The notes: generated by a model from the sequence alone, not told the origin. DNA of 48,019 nt from Comamonadaceae bacterium (GCA_013297925.1 JAAFJC010000018.1:1-48019), one strand, 5' to 3'. Positions 14,702 through 24,046 are shown, numbered from the stretch's first letter. A program made the numbers and translations.

Positions 14702-17107
14702 ATGGCTAAATCGCAATTCCGTCCTTTAGGTGTGATCGATGAGCCCTTTGGCGCAAGGGTGACGCTGCGCCAATGCTTGGAGGTGGCGCTGGATCAAGCG
14801 CCGACCTTGATTGACAAGTGTTTGGATTCGCTGTTCGGCAAAGAAGACAAACCTTCCAAGGCCTCCAATTTTGTCAAGCCTAATTTCCCGGTTCCTGTAC
14901 AAGCCGTGGTCAAGCAATTGATGCTGCATCGTCAAGAGGTCGCTGAAACGTTTGTGGAGCGTTTGCGCTATTACGTCTACCTTGGCGTGGGGGCTTCTGC
15001 GCAATCACCGCAGCTGATGCGCTTTGAAGATCTCAAACTGTTTGAAGAGGAAGATTTGGATGCCAGCATTGAGGTGGCCAGTGCGATGCAGGAAATCACC
15101 TCTCTGACCGATGAGTTAACGCCTACCTTGGATGCGCTGGTGAGCTCGCTGCTGGGTTGGATCACGGTGCAATCACAAATCAATCCGCTGCGACCAGAAA
15201 TGTTCACGCGTGCCCTGCGCGATTGCATCGCCGATCAGGTGTCTGATTCAGACACTCGATGCGCCATCTTGGGGCATGCAGCGGCTCGCATGGGGCTGCT
15301 GCTCAGTAAGTTCTACACTGATTTGTGCCAATGGCTCAAATCCTGTGGCGTAGAAGAAGCCTCAGCTGCGCAACCGGCTAATTTGCCCATCGTGGCGAAA
15401 TCCAACCCGAGCAGTCTGAGCAATTCTGTGGCGCGTACTTTGCTCACTTTGGATAAGCTTCGCCGCTTGCTTTCCGGGGAGCTTGATAGCGATAACCGGC
15501 GCACGCAAGATTTCCTCCATACCGTGCCGGCTTCAGTGGTGGCCTTGCAGGACATGCGCCAAGTCGAAGCGATGGTGCAACGCTTGGAGAAACGAGCTGA
15601 AAAAGCCAAATCCGATCCTTTGCTGGATGCCAAGCACAAAGCTGCTCAGGCGCGCATGGCGCTCAAAGATGGGCGCGAGCTGGGCAAGCAGTTGGGCGAA
15701 GAGGTGGTGCGCCTGATGCTGGATAACCTGCTGCAAGATGATCGCTTGATGCCTAGAGTGCGTGAACATCTTCAGGAGCTTGAGCCCCTGTTGATGCAGA
15801 TAGCACAAGAGGATGGCCGCTTCTTCAGCGACAAGCAACACGCTGCGCGCCAATTCCTCGATGCGGTGACCAACCGCAGCTTGGGCTTCTCGCACGAGCG
15901 AGAAGAAGGCTACGAGCCTTTCTTGCAGTCCGTCGAGCAAAGCATTGCGATGCTGCAGAAAAAGACGGCTGCCGGAGAGGCCGTGCAACTGGCTTTTGGT
16001 GATGTGATGGATCGCTTGGCCGCTTTGTGGGCCAAGTTGGATGCCGAGGAGAATTTGCGCCGCCAAGAAGCCGCGCGTGCCCTCTTGCATGCTGAGCAGC
16101 GCAATACCATTGCGCAATATGTGGCGCAAGAATTCCGCGATCAAGCAAAGGGCATCGAAGTGCCGCAAATCGTGCTGGATTTCGTCTGTGGCCCTTGGGC
16201 GCATGCCGTGGCAGAGAGCCAGTTGCGCTGCACCGATGGCCGCACCGATCCTCAGGGTTATCAAGGCTTGGTGGCTGAATTGTTTTGGAGCGTGCAAGCC
16301 TCCAAAGCCAAACGTAATCGCAAGCGCCTGGTGCAATTGATTCCTGGTATGCTGGCCAAGCTTCGCCAAGGTTTGGTGATTATCGAATTTCCGCCGGAGC
16401 GCATCACCGATTTCTTCTCAGAGCTGATTGAGCTTCATGAAGTGGCGCTAGAAGGTGGCCGCCAGCAGGCCGCAGCTGCAGCTAAAGCCGCTGCTGAGCA
16501 AGAGGCCAAAGATGCCGAGGGCGCGCAAACGGCAGACGATGCGGCATTCGACGAGGCGCAGGCCGCTGCAGATCGTGCAGAACTTCAGGCGCTCTATGCT
16601 GCAAGCGCTGAGACGCCTGTGGTTGATACACCAGAGCCATCGACTGAATCCGAGTCAGACAGTATGTTTGGTGATTTCACCAATTCTCAGCAAGATGCCA
16701 AAGATGCGCCAGTATGGCTCGCGCAAAGCGAGGTTTCTGGCGCGGGTTTTGTGAATGAGCAGGCGGTGATGCCGCTGGACGTGAGCGCGCATCCTTCGGA
16801 ATTTGAGCCAATCGTGCTCACGCCTGAGGCTACTGTGACGATCCCGATTGGCTCTTGGGTCGAGCTCATGCTAGATGGCGGATGGGTGCGTGCGCAACTG
16901 ACATGGGCCAGCCCGATGCGAAGCCTCTTTATGTTTGTCTCGCGCGGTGGCAAGGCCCATTCGATGAGCAAGCGCACCATGGATAAGCTGTGCTCGCAAG
17001 GCTTGATTCGGATGATCTCGGATGGTCGCTTGGTGGATAAGGCGCTAGATGCAGTTGCTCAGACAGCATTGCGAAATAGCGTGGATGAAAATCGCTCGGG
17101 CTCCTGA
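14702..17107 (+). CDS. DUF1631-family protein
   Basis: 801 aa from the ATG at 14702; an in-frame TTG at 14693 is less likely. It is a large, mostly helical cytoplasmic protein with no membrane segment. The early part (FGARVTLRQCLEVALDQAP, then a helical region to about 560) matches DUF1631 (PF07793), a beta- and gammaproteobacterial family of unknown function. Residues about 585-650 are alanine/acid-rich low complexity and probably a flexible linker. A C-terminal domain (IPIGSWVELMLDGGWVRAQLTWASPMRSLFMFVSRGGKAHSM) resembles a PilZ-like barrel, as noted in other members, but an intact c-di-GMP RxxxR motif was not found there. It follows ettA closely, possibly in one transcript. Confidence 0.87.
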   Translation: MAKSQFRPLGVIDEPFGARVTLRQCLEVALDQAPTLIDKCLDSLFGKEDKPSKASNFVKPNFPVPVQAVVKQLMLHRQEVAETFVERLRYYVYLGVGASAQSPQLMRFEDLKLFEEEDLDASIEVASAMQEITSLTDELTPTLDALVSSLLGWITVQSQINPLRPEMFTRALRDCIADQVSDSDTRCAILGHAAARMGLLLSKFYTDLCQWLKSCGVEEASAAQPANLPIVAKSNPSSLSNSVARTLLTLDKLRRLLSGELDSDNRRTQDFLHTVPASVVALQDMRQVEAMVQRLEKRAEKAKSDPLLDAKHKAAQARMALKDGRELGKQLGEEVVRLMLDNLLQDDRLMPRVREHLQELEPLLMQIAQEDGRFFSDKQHAARQFLDAVTNRSLGFSHEREEGYEPFLQSVEQSIAMLQKKTAAGEAVQLAFGDVMDRLAALWAKLDAEENLRRQEAARALLHAEQRNTIAQYVAQEFRDQAKGIEVPQIVLDFVCGPWAHAVAESQLRCTDGRTDPQGYQGLVAELFWSVQASKAKRNRKRLVQLIPGMLAKLRQGLVIIEFPPERITDFFSELIELHEVALEGGRQQAAAAAKAAAEQEAKDAEGAQTADDAAFDEAQAAADRAELQALYAASAETPVVDTPEPSTESESDSMFGDFTNSQQDAKDAPVWLAQSEVSGAGFVNEQAVMPLDVSAHPSEFEPIVLTPEATVTIPIGSWVELMLDGGWVRAQLTWASPMRSLFMFVSRGGKAHSMSKRTMDKLCSQGLIRMISDGRLVDKALDAVAQTALRNSVDENRSGS

Positions 17108-17115
17108 GCTTGATT

Positions 17116-17790
17116 TCAAAAAGGTGGCGGGCAAGTCAGTTCGATGAGCTTGCCAGCTTCATGAGGGTGCACAAACTTCAGACCGCTGGCATGCAGCATG
17201 AGCCTGGGCGCATCGCTTTGTGGCAAGCCGTAGAGCTTATCGCCAATAATCGGGTGCCCGATGTGCTGCAGATGCACTCTGAGCTGATGGGTTCGGCCTG
17301 TTTGAGGCTCTAGCCGGCATAAAGACTGCGCGAGCAGCTCATTTTTTGATAGCGTTTGAAAGTGTGTGATCGCTGATTGACCTGATTCAAAATCAATCTT
17401 GCGAAGGGGGCGATTCGGCCAATCCACCGCAATCGGTGCATCAATCACGCCCTGCAGCGGCAGGTCTGTGCCATGCGCCCAAGCGTGATAAATCTTTTGT
17501 ACCTGTCGCGCTTCAAACGCTGCACTCAAAGTCTTTTGCACTTGGGGTGATAAGGCGAAGAGCAGCAAACCACTGGTGGCTTCATCCAGCCGATGCACGA
17601 GCAATGCTTGCGGGAAGCGCTGCTGCACACGATGCAAAGCACAGTCTTGCAAGTCTTCGCCCCGACCCGGTACAGAAAGCAGCCCGGCAGGCTTGTCGAT
17701 GGCGATGAAGTGCTCGTCTTGATAAACGAGCTGCAAACCCGCATCAATTGGCGGTTGGTAAGCCGACAACCGAGCAAGCCCTCCCGTCAT
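17116..17790 (-). CDS. RluA-family RNA pseudouridine synthase
   Basis: 224 aa. The catalytic aspartate is D69 in HRLDEATSGLLLFA, the RluA-family signature. Other conserved parts are IDKPAGLLSVPGR at 31-43 and LEPQTGRTHQLRVHLQHIGHPIIGD toward the C-terminus. It lacks an N-terminal S4 domain and is short, like the RluA/TruC-type single-domain enzymes, so it may act on tRNA or 23S rRNA. The exact target uridine cannot be told. Residues just before the TGRT motif (LSKNELLAQSLCRL) are encoded by a dispersed repeat copy. It lies 20 bp downstream of mfd on the same strand. Confidence 0.92.
   Translation of the reverse strand: MTGGLARLSAYQPPIDAGLQLVYQDEHFIAIDKPAGLLSVPGRGEDLQDCALHRVQQRFPQALLVHRLDEATSGLLLFALSPQVQKTLSAAFEARQVQKIYHAWAHGTDLPLQGVIDAPIAVDWPNRPLRKIDFESGQSAITHFQTLSKNELLAQSLCRLEPQTGRTHQLRVHLQHIGHPIIGDKLYGLPQSDAPRLMLHASGLKFVHPHEAGKLIELTCPPPF
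17313..17353 (+). repeat. Dispersed palindromic repeat, copy F, inside the pseudouridine synthase gene
   Basis: It begins GCCGGCATAAAGACTGCGCG, followed by AGCAGCTC and a TTTTTTGATAGC arm. It is read in frame on the minus strand, just before the conserved TGRT motif. Confidence 0.75.
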
Positions 17791-17810
17791 TGCGTCATCC
17801 TATCAGCCCG

Positions 17811-20800
17811 TCATGCAGCGACAGCAGCAGCTGGCATGGGCAGGGGCGTACCCAAGCTGCGCAGCACATCGCGCACCATCTGCGCTCGGTCTTTCGGCTC
17901 AGCCAGCTCACGCTCGATGCGCAGTTTCTCATTGCCAGCGAGTTTGATGTGGCGATTCTTTTGGATCAAGCGCACGATGGCCATCGGGTCAATCGGGGCG
18001 TTTTTCTTGAAGGTGATGGTGATCACCGCTGGTGCGGCCTCGACCTTTTGCACGCCGAAGGGCTGAGAGAGCACACGTAAGCGGTGCACATCAATCAGCG
18101 TTGCAGTGGGCTGCGGGAGCTTGCCGAAACGATCGACGAGTTCTTCCACCAAGGTGTCAATTTGCTCGTTGGTTTTTGCTGTGGCGAGCTTTTTGTAGAA
18201 CGAGAGGCGCAGGTGCACATCGCCGCAATAGTCGCTGGGCATCAGAGCCGGCGAGTGAAGATTGATCTCGGTGGCCGCAGCTAGAGGCGAGAGCAAATCA
18301 GGCTCTTTGCCTTCTTTCAAACTGCGTACGGCCTCGGCCAGCATTTCGTTGTAGAGCTGAAAGCCCACTTCAAGCATGTTGCCGCTTTGGTTTTCGCCGA
18401 GCACTTCGCCCGCACCGCGAATTTCTAGATCATGCATGGCGAGGTAAAAGCCACTGCCGAGTTCTTCCATTTGTTGGATTGCTTCCAAGCGCTGCGTGGC
18501 TTGCTTGGTGAGGCTCTCGGTATCGGGCACCATCAGATAGGCATAGGCTTGGTGGTGGCTGCGGCCTACGCGGCCACGCAGTTGATGTAATTGCGCGAGG
18601 CCGAATTTATCAGCGCGGGAAATCACAATCGTGTTGGCGCTCGGCACGTCAATGCCCGTTTCGATGATGGTGGAGCAGAGCAAAATATTAAAGCGCTGCG
18701 CGACGAAATCTCGCATCACACGCTCAAGCTGACGCTCGGGCATTTGGCCATGCGCCACGGCGATGCGGGCTTCGGGCAAGATGTCTTGCAGCCTTTGCAG
18801 GCGATTTTCAATGGTGGCCACATCGTTGTGTAGAAAGTAAACCTGCCCGCCGCGCTTGAGCTCGCGCAGCACGGCCTCGCGAATAACGCCATTGCCTTCA
18901 TTGCGTACGAAGGTGCGAATCGCCAGGCGGCGCTGCGGCGCGGTGGCGATCACTGATAGATCGCGAATGCCCTCCAGCGCCATGCCCATGGTGCGCGGAA
19001 TCGGCGTGGCTGTCAGCGTGAGCACATCGACTTCTGCACGAAAGGCTTTCATCGCCTCCTTATGGCGCACGCCAAAGCGATGCTCTTCGTCGATGATGAG
19101 GAGCCCGAGATTTTTGAATTTGGTTTTTTCCGAGAGCAGCTTGTGCGTGCCCACGATGATGTCCACACTGCCATCTTCAATGCCTTTGAGCGCGGCCGTG
19201 ATTTCCTTCGCGCTGCGAAAGCGGCTCATCTCCATCACTTTGACTGGCCATTTGGAGAAGCGATCTGTGAGTGTGTGGAAATGCTGCTCGGCCAGCAAGG
19301 TGGTGGGCGCGAGGATCGCCACTTGCTTGCCGCCTGTGATGCAGACGAAGGCAGCGCGTAGAGCGACTTCTGTTTTGCCAAAGCCCACATCGCCACAAAC
19401 CAAGCGATCCATCGGGCGCGGCGAGATCATGTCTTGAATCACGGCATGGATGGCGGCGCGCTGGTCGGGCGTTTCTTCAAAGCCAAAGTCTTTGGAAAAG
19501 CGCTCGTAATCATCGGGCGAGTATTTGAAGGCATGGCCTTGGCGCAAAGCGCGGCGGGCGTAGATGTTGAGTAGCTCAGCAGCTGTGTCGCGCACTTGCT
19601 CAGCCGCTTTGCGGCGTGCCTTCTCCCATTGGCCAGAGCCCAGTTTGTGCAGCGGCGCTTCGTCAGCGCTCACGCCCGTGTAGCGGCCAATCAAGTGCAA
19701 CTGGCTCACGGGCACATACAGCGTCGCGTCATCCGCATACAGCAAATGCAAAAACTCTTGCACGGCCGTGCTGCCATCAGGATTTTTCTGCCCCACATCG
19801 AGATTGACCAAACCTTTGTAGCGGCCAATGCCGTGCTGCGTGTGAACAACAGGATCGCCAACTTTCAACTCGGAAAGATCCTTGATCAGCGCTTCCACAT
19901 CGCTGGCCTGCTCTTGCTTCTTGCGGCGGCGCACCGTGCCTGCGGCGGCAAACAGCTCCGTCTCGGTGATGAAATCGATTGCGCCTTCGTTCCACGCAAA
20001 GCCCGCGGCCAGTGGCGCAACCGCCATACCCGCTTTTTCATCACTGGTTTGGAAATCTTCCAAGCTGTCAAACACTGGCAACACGATGTGGCTGGCGCGC
20101 AAGAAATCCATCAAGCTCTCGCGCCGGCCTTCGCTCTCTGCGGCAATCAAGACGCGATGTTTTGTCGTTTGAATATGCGCTTTGAGCTGAATCAAAGGCT
20201 CTTCGGTGTCGCGCTGGGAAGCCAAGTAAGGTAACTTAGACGCTATGAATTCAGTAGCGTCTTCCGCAGTATCCTTGAGCGCCAACTGCTCAAAAGCATT
20301 GCAAAACCCATAAAACTGCTCGCTGGAGAGAAAAAGCGAGCCGGGCGGCAGCGCAGGGCGCTCGGGATCGCCTTGGCTCATGGTGTAGCGCTCTTTCGCA
20401 TCCTGCCAAAAGCGATCAAAGCTTTGCTGCACATCGCCATGCAGCACGAGCGTCGCATCGCCTAAATAATCAAAAATCGTGGAGAGTTCATCAAAGAACA
20501 GCGGCAAGTAATACTCAATGCCCGATGTGGCCATGCCAGCGGCCATGTCTTTGTAAATGCGGCTTTTGGTGGGGTCGCCCTCCAGCAGCTCGCGCCACTG
20601 CGTGCGAAATTGCTTGCGCGCATCGTCATGCAGCGGGAATTCTCTGCCGGGCAGCAGGCGCACCTCGGGCACGGGATAGAGGCTGCGCTGGGAATCGGGA
20701 TCAAAGGTGCGGATCGAATCAATCTCATCGTCAAACAAGTCCACGCGATAGGGCACCTGGCTGCCCATGGGGAAGAGATCAATCAAGCCACCGCGCACGG

Positions 20801-21305
20801 CATACTCGCCAGGGCTCACCACTTGGCTCACATGGTTGTAGCCAGCGAGCGTGAGCTGTGCTTTGAATTTGGCTTCGTCGAGCTTTTGCTTGGTTTTGAA
20901 TTGGAAGGTGGTGGCTGCGAGAAAGCTGGGCGGGGCGATGCGATACAGCGCAGTCGTTGCTGGGATGAAGAGGATGTCAACTGCTTCGGGATGCGCGCGG
21001 TCTTTGCTCTGCAAAATGCGCCATAGCGTGGCCAGCCGCTCGCTGATCAAATCTTGATGCGGCGAAAACGTGTCATACGGCAGCGTTTCCCAATCCGGAA
21101 ACATCACGCCACGCAAGCCCGGCTGAAAAAACGCCATCTCATCTTGCAGCCGCTGCGCATCTGCCGCATCCGCGCAAACGATCGCCGTGATATGGCCGCG
21201 CTGCTTTTGCTCGGCTGCGAATTGCGAAAGCATCAACGCATCGCTGCTGGAGACGGGGCGCGGCATGGTGTATCGCTTGCCGGCGGTGAGTTTGGGGAAA
21301 TCCAT
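17811..21305 (-). CDS. mfd: Transcription-repair coupling factor Mfd
   Basis: 1164 aa from the ATG at 21305; an in-frame TTG at 21320 would add 5 residues. The length matches E. coli Mfd (1148). The order is: UvrB-like N-terminal module; the RNA-polymerase-interacting segment starting KVGDPVVHTQHGIGRYKGL; then a RecG-like translocase with GDVGFGKTEVALRAAF (Walker A, about 640), IIDEEHRFGVRHKE (motif II), TATPIPRTM (motif III), and GRVGRS with a TRG region near 930. Mfd removes stalled RNA polymerase at lesions and recruits UvrA. A dispersed repeat copy encodes part of a variable N-terminal loop (DTAEDATEFIAS). It is divergent to ispD. Confidence 0.97.
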   Translation of the reverse strand: MDFPKLTAGKRYTMPRPVSSSDALMLSQFAAEQKQRGHITAIVCADAADAQRLQDEMAFFQPGLRGVMFPDWETLPYDTFSPHQDLISERLATLWRILQSKDRAHPEAVDILFIPATTALYRIAPPSFLAATTFQFKTKQKLDEAKFKAQLTLAGYNHVSQVVSPGEYAVRGGLIDLFPMGSQVPYRVDLFDDEIDSIRTFDPDSQRSLYPVPEVRLLPGREFPLHDDARKQFRTQWRELLEGDPTKSRIYKDMAAGMATSGIEYYLPLFFDELSTIFDYLGDATLVLHGDVQQSFDRFWQDAKERYTMSQGDPERPALPPGSLFLSSEQFYGFCNAFEQLALKDTAEDATEFIASKLPYLASQRDTEEPLIQLKAHIQTTKHRVLIAAESEGRRESLMDFLRASHIVLPVFDSLEDFQTSDEKAGMAVAPLAAGFAWNEGAIDFITETELFAAAGTVRRRKKQEQASDVEALIKDLSELKVGDPVVHTQHGIGRYKGLVNLDVGQKNPDGSTAVQEFLHLLYADDATLYVPVSQLHLIGRYTGVSADEAPLHKLGSGQWEKARRKAAEQVRDTAAELLNIYARRALRQGHAFKYSPDDYERFSKDFGFEETPDQRAAIHAVIQDMISPRPMDRLVCGDVGFGKTEVALRAAFVCITGGKQVAILAPTTLLAEQHFHTLTDRFSKWPVKVMEMSRFRSAKEITAALKGIEDGSVDIIVGTHKLLSEKTKFKNLGLLIIDEEHRFGVRHKEAMKAFRAEVDVLTLTATPIPRTMGMALEGIRDLSVIATAPQRRLAIRTFVRNEGNGVIREAVLRELKRGGQVYFLHNDVATIENRLQRLQDILPEARIAVAHGQMPERQLERVMRDFVAQRFNILLCSTIIETGIDVPSANTIVISRADKFGLAQLHQLRGRVGRSHHQAYAYLMVPDTESLTKQATQRLEAIQQMEELGSGFYLAMHDLEIRGAGEVLGENQSGNMLEVGFQLYNEMLAEAVRSLKEGKEPDLLSPLAAATEINLHSPALMPSDYCGDVHLRLSFYKKLATAKTNEQIDTLVEELVDRFGKLPQPTATLIDVHRLRVLSQPFGVQKVEAAPAVITITFKKNAPIDPMAIVRLIQKNRHIKLAGNEKLRIERELAEPKDRAQMVRDVLRSLGTPLPMPAAAVAA
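20242..20283 (-). repeat. Dispersed palindromic repeat, copy I, inside mfd
   Basis: The plus strand reads GCTATGAATTCAGTAGCGTC then TTCCGCAGTATCC, a diverged reverse copy of the family. It is read in frame within mfd, in a loop before the conserved LPYLASQ block. Confidence 0.55.
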
Positions 21306-21404
21306 TGTTTTGGTTGCCAAAATGACGAATACCCCGTTTCTTGCGAGACGGGGTGTGAAAGCAGTGTGCCTTGGCTTGATTTTATCGGCTCATACAATCT
21401 CAGG

Positions 21405-22118
21405 ATGCCTCCATCATCAAATCCCCGGATCTTCGCGCTCATTCCCTGCGGCGGCGTAGGCTCGCGTTCGGGGGAGGGCTTGCCCAAGCAGTATCGCGAG
21501 ATTGCCGGGCTGCCGATGGTGGCGCATACGCTGGCGGCGTTTGCTCATGTGCCCAGAATCTCTTCAACTGCTGTTGTGATTTCGCCGTACGACACACTGT
21601 TTGCTCAGCATGTTTCTTTGCCAAGTACTTCGTTTTTTATAGCGCCTTGTGCAGGACCATCCAGAGCTACGACAGTATTTTTGGGCATAAAAGCATTATT
21701 AGAGCAGAGAGCAAAGCTCTCAGATTGGGTGCTGGTGCACGATGCAGCGCGTTGTTTGATCACCCCCGACCAGATCAATGCGGTGATCGACGCTTGCCTG
21801 AATGACGATGTGGGCGGGCTCATGGCACTCAAATTGCCCGACACCTTGAAGCAAGAAACGGCTGGACGCGTGACAGCCACGGTGGCTCGTTCGGATAAAT
21901 GGTTGGCTCAAACGCCGCAGATGTTTCGGATTGATGATTTGATAACGGGTCAATACGATGCAGATGCCTCGGATATCGAAGTGACGGACGAGTCTAGTTT
22001 GATTGAGCTATTGGGCAAGAAGCCTAAACTCATCCCCGGCAGCGCACAAAACTTCAAAGTCACCTACCCGGAAGACTTTGCTTTGGCAGAGGCTGTGTTG
22101 CGCTCGCGCCAGGCCTAA
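21405..22118 (+). CDS. ispD: 2-C-methyl-D-erythritol 4-phosphate cytidylyltransferase IspD
   Basis: 237 aa from the ATG at 21405 (CAGG just upstream). Longer open frame upstream overlaps mfd and has no family similarity. The CTP-binding loop is IPCGGVGSRSGEGLPKQY near 13-30, with Arg and Lys in the expected places; VHDAARCLI and VTDESSLIE are the further substrate-site blocks. It adds CMP to MEP in the non-mevalonate isoprenoid pathway. It is followed by a DUF2789 gene and ispF, so the standard ispD-ispF pair is split by one small gene. It is divergent to mfd across about 100 bp. Confidence 0.95.
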   Translation: MPPSSNPRIFALIPCGGVGSRSGEGLPKQYREIAGLPMVAHTLAAFAHVPRISSTAVVISPYDTLFAQHVSLPSTSFFIAPCAGPSRATTVFLGIKALLEQRAKLSDWVLVHDAARCLITPDQINAVIDACLNDDVGGLMALKLPDTLKQETAGRVTATVARSDKWLAQTPQMFRIDDLITGQYDADASDIEVTDESSLIELLGKKPKLIPGSAQNFKVTYPEDFALAEAVLRSRQA

Positions 22119-22184
22119 AACCCGTGCTTTGCGCAGAATTGCCTTGCGGTGCAAAATGTTTAGATCCAATCCAAGGAGCACCGC

Positions 22185-22418
22185 ATGCCAGCCCGTACCA
22201 TGACGCAATTGTTCAAGCAACTCGGTTTGCCTTCCGACGAGGCCTCGATCCAGCTCTTCCTGAGCCAGCATGATGGTGTGTGCCTCGAATGCGGCTTGGT
22301 GCAAGCGCCGATTTGGAATGAGAGTCAGCGCTTGTTCTTGCAAGAAGCCGTGGCGCAGGATTCAGAATGGTCGATGCCTGCTGAGGCGCTGATGGCAGCG
22401 CTGAGCCGTCCCGCTTAG
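22185..22418 (+). CDS. DUF2789-family small protein
   Basis: 77 aa. [25 protein letters not shown], then [25 protein letters not shown], follow the DUF2789 (PF10982) pattern: an N-terminal L-F-x-Q-L-G-L-P helix, then an A-P-x-W-x-x-x-Q segment and a closing D-x-W. The function is unknown. It has the ribosome-binding site AAGGAG 8 nt upstream of its ATG and lies between ispD and ispF, so it is probably co-transcribed with them. A role in isoprenoid metabolism is not implied by the sequence. Confidence 0.88.
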   Translation: MPARTMTQLFKQLGLPSDEASIQLFLSQHDGVCLECGLVQAPIWNESQRLFLQEAVAQDSEWSMPAEALMAALSRPA

Positions 22419-22435
22419 CAATTCATAATAGCGGG

Positions 22436-22939
22436 ATGAACTCGCCATCTACACCCCAAACGCCACGCATTCGCATCGGCGAAGGCTGGGATACGCATCA
22501 ACTCGTCCCCGGCCGCAAGCTCATCATTGGCGGTGTGGAGATTCCGTTTGACAAAGGCTTGCTCGGCCATTCCGATGCAGATTTGCTTTGCCATGCGATC
22601 ACCGATGCGCTGCTTGGCGCGGCTGCTTTGGGCGATATTGGCAAGCACTTTCCTGATACCGATGCCGCATTCAAGGGCGCGGATTCGGTGGCGCTTTTGA
22701 CTGAGGCGATGCGCCGTGTGCGGGATGCGGGCTATGAGCTGGGCAATTTGGATAGCACGATCATCGCCCAAGCGCCGAAGCTCGCACCCCATCTTCCCGC
22801 AATGAAGAGCCGAATTGCGCAAGCCCTTGCAGTCAGCGAATCCCAAGTCAACATCAAAGCCAAAACCTACGAGCACTTGGGGCCTGTAGGCCAAGGCCAG
22901 AGCATGGAGGCTCGGGCGGTGGTTTTACTGATGGGCTGA
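22436..22939 (+). CDS. ispF: 2-C-methyl-D-erythritol 2,4-cyclodiphosphate synthase IspF
   Basis: 167 aa. Metal ligands are D19 and H21 in GEGWDTHQL and H53 in [18 protein letters not shown] (44-51) and [19 protein letters not shown] (67-85) form the rest of the site, and the CDP-binding end reads KAKTYEHLG instead of the commoner KATTTEKLG, still consistent with function. It cyclises CDP-ME 2-phosphate in the non-mevalonate pathway. It starts 17 bp after the DUF2789 gene. Confidence 0.96.
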   Translation: MNSPSTPQTPRIRIGEGWDTHQLVPGRKLIIGGVEIPFDKGLLGHSDADLLCHAITDALLGAAALGDIGKHFPDTDAAFKGADSVALLTEAMRRVRDAGYELGNLDSTIIAQAPKLAPHLPAMKSRIAQALAVSESQVNIKAKTYEHLGPVGQGQSMEARAVVLLMG

Positions 22940-22944
22940 TTAAG

Positions 22945-23520
22945 ATGGAAGACAGCGTTCAACCCAAAACCCGCGCCGCTTGGCGCGCATGGCTGGCTAA
23001 GCACCACGAACGCACCGAAGGCGTGTGGCTCATCACCTACAAAAAAGCTGTCGGTAAACCACGTATTGAGTATGACGAAGCGGTAGAAGAGGCCTTGTGC
23101 TTCGGCTGGGTCGATAGCAAGCCCGGCAAGGTAGATGATGAGCGCAGCAAGCTGTGGTTTGCGCCGCGCAAAGCGGGCTCAGGCTGGTCTCGCCCCAACA
23201 AGGAACGCATTGAGCGGCTGATGAGCTCGGGTTTGATGCAAGCGGCAGGCTTAGCCAAGATAGAAGCTGCGAAGAAAGATGGCTCATGGACTTCGCTCGA
23301 CGCGGTAGAAAATCTGGTTGTCGATCCTGATTTAGCGGCTGCGTTAGCCGCTTACCCAAAGGCCGCGCAGAATTTTGATGCCTTTCCGCGCTCCGCCAAG
23401 CGCGGTATTCTTGAATGGATCGCCTTGGCCAAACGCGCCGAGACCCGCGCTGCCCGCATTGCTGAGACGGCGCGGCTGGCGCAAGACAATGTGCGGGCGA
23501 ATCAATGGAAGCCAAGGTAA
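22945..23520 (+). CDS. YdeI/OmpD-associated (OmdA-like) family protein
   Basis: 191 aa. The opening (TRAAWRAWLAKHHERTEGVWLITYKKAVG), YDEAVEEALCFGWVDSKPGKVDDERSKLWFAPRK and SRPNKERIERLMSSGLM blocks are characteristic of the YdeI/OmdA family, described in some enterics as bacteriocin-protection or OmpD-associated proteins. The biochemical role is not known. It begins 5 bp after ispF, so it is likely read through from the isp genes. A dispersed repeat follows the stop codon. Confidence 0.88.
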   Translation: MEDSVQPKTRAAWRAWLAKHHERTEGVWLITYKKAVGKPRIEYDEAVEEALCFGWVDSKPGKVDDERSKLWFAPRKAGSGWSRPNKERIERLMSSGLMQAAGLAKIEAAKKDGSWTSLDAVENLVVDPDLAAALAAYPKAAQNFDAFPRSAKRGILEWIALAKRAETRAARIAETARLAQDNVRANQWKPR

Positions 23521-23533
23521 AGCCCGCTATATC

Positions 23534-23570
23534 GCTACAAAATATGTAGCACTCTACGCAGGTTTCATCC
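23534..23570 (-). repeat. Dispersed palindromic repeat, copy M (intergenic, diverged)
   Basis: GCTACAAAATATGTAGC followed by an ACGCAGGTTTCATCC tail, the reverse orientation of the family. It fills most of the 106-bp gap between the OmdA-like gene and the HExxH gene. Confidence 0.6.
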
Positions 23571-23626
23571 TAGTGATGTGCCAAAAGTCGTCTGAAATCG
23601 CTTTGAAAGCGTTGTTGAGGGCATCT

Positions 23627-24037
23627 ATGCCAAATCGCGCCTTCTTCCAATTCGCACTTCGGCTGCTATGGGCTGCACCGTGCTCATTGTTAGGTGCTTT
23701 GCTTGGTTTGTCGGCGCTTCTCGCAGGTGGAAGGGTGCACTGGGCAGATGGTGCGCTGGAATGCTATTTGGGCGAAGGCGCTCTGGCGAGCTGGCTTGAG
23801 CGCCACCAGCCAATAGCCGCGATCACTTTAGGGCATGTGATCTTCGCGCTGCGAGCCGACGATTTGCGCCGCTGGCATGCCCATGAGCGCGTGCATGTGA
23901 GGCAGTTTGAACGCTGGGGCGCGCTGATGCTGCTGGCTTATCCAGCGGCCAGCGCATGGGCTTGGCTCAACGGCGAGGACGCTTATTTTGCGAATAGCTT
24001 TGAGCGAGAGGCTTATCTCGCAGAAGAGAAGAGGTAG
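23627..24037 (+). CDS. Small membrane protein with HExxH motif
   Basis: 136 aa from the ATG at 23627, which has GAGGG 7 nt upstream; an in-frame ATG at 23576 is possible but lacks this. The N-terminal hydrophobic segment (residues 10-33) is followed by a second at about 63-75 and a third at 98-113. Between the last two is HAHERVHVRQFERWG (84-98) with the zincin-like H86-E87-x-x-H90. NSFEREAY (123-130) near the end offers a third ligand such as E128. The arrangement recalls small uncharacterised Burkholderiales membrane proteins of this type. A membrane-associated zinc protease is possible but not shown. Confidence 0.75.
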   Translation: MPNRAFFQFALRLLWAAPCSLLGALLGLSALLAGGRVHWADGALECYLGEGALASWLERHQPIAAITLGHVIFALRADDLRRWHAHERVHVRQFERWGALMLLAYPAASAWAWLNGEDAYFANSFEREAYLAEEKR

Positions 24038-24046
24038 ATTAAGTTA

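Noticed and set aside
21054-21404. N-terminal extension of the IspD frame
   Set aside because: It is antisense to mfd; IspD begins at 21405 with the usual length of 237 aa.
21444-21500. IspD loop reads PCGG instead of PAAG
   Set aside because: The Arg and Lys that bind CTP are kept and similar substitutions are, as I recall, usual in Burkholderiales, so this is ordinary variation.
21633-21710. Possible repeat copy inside ispD (TTATAGCGCCTTGTGCAGG)
   Set aside because: Only a short stretch matches and the GCCGGC end is missing; left out as uncertain.
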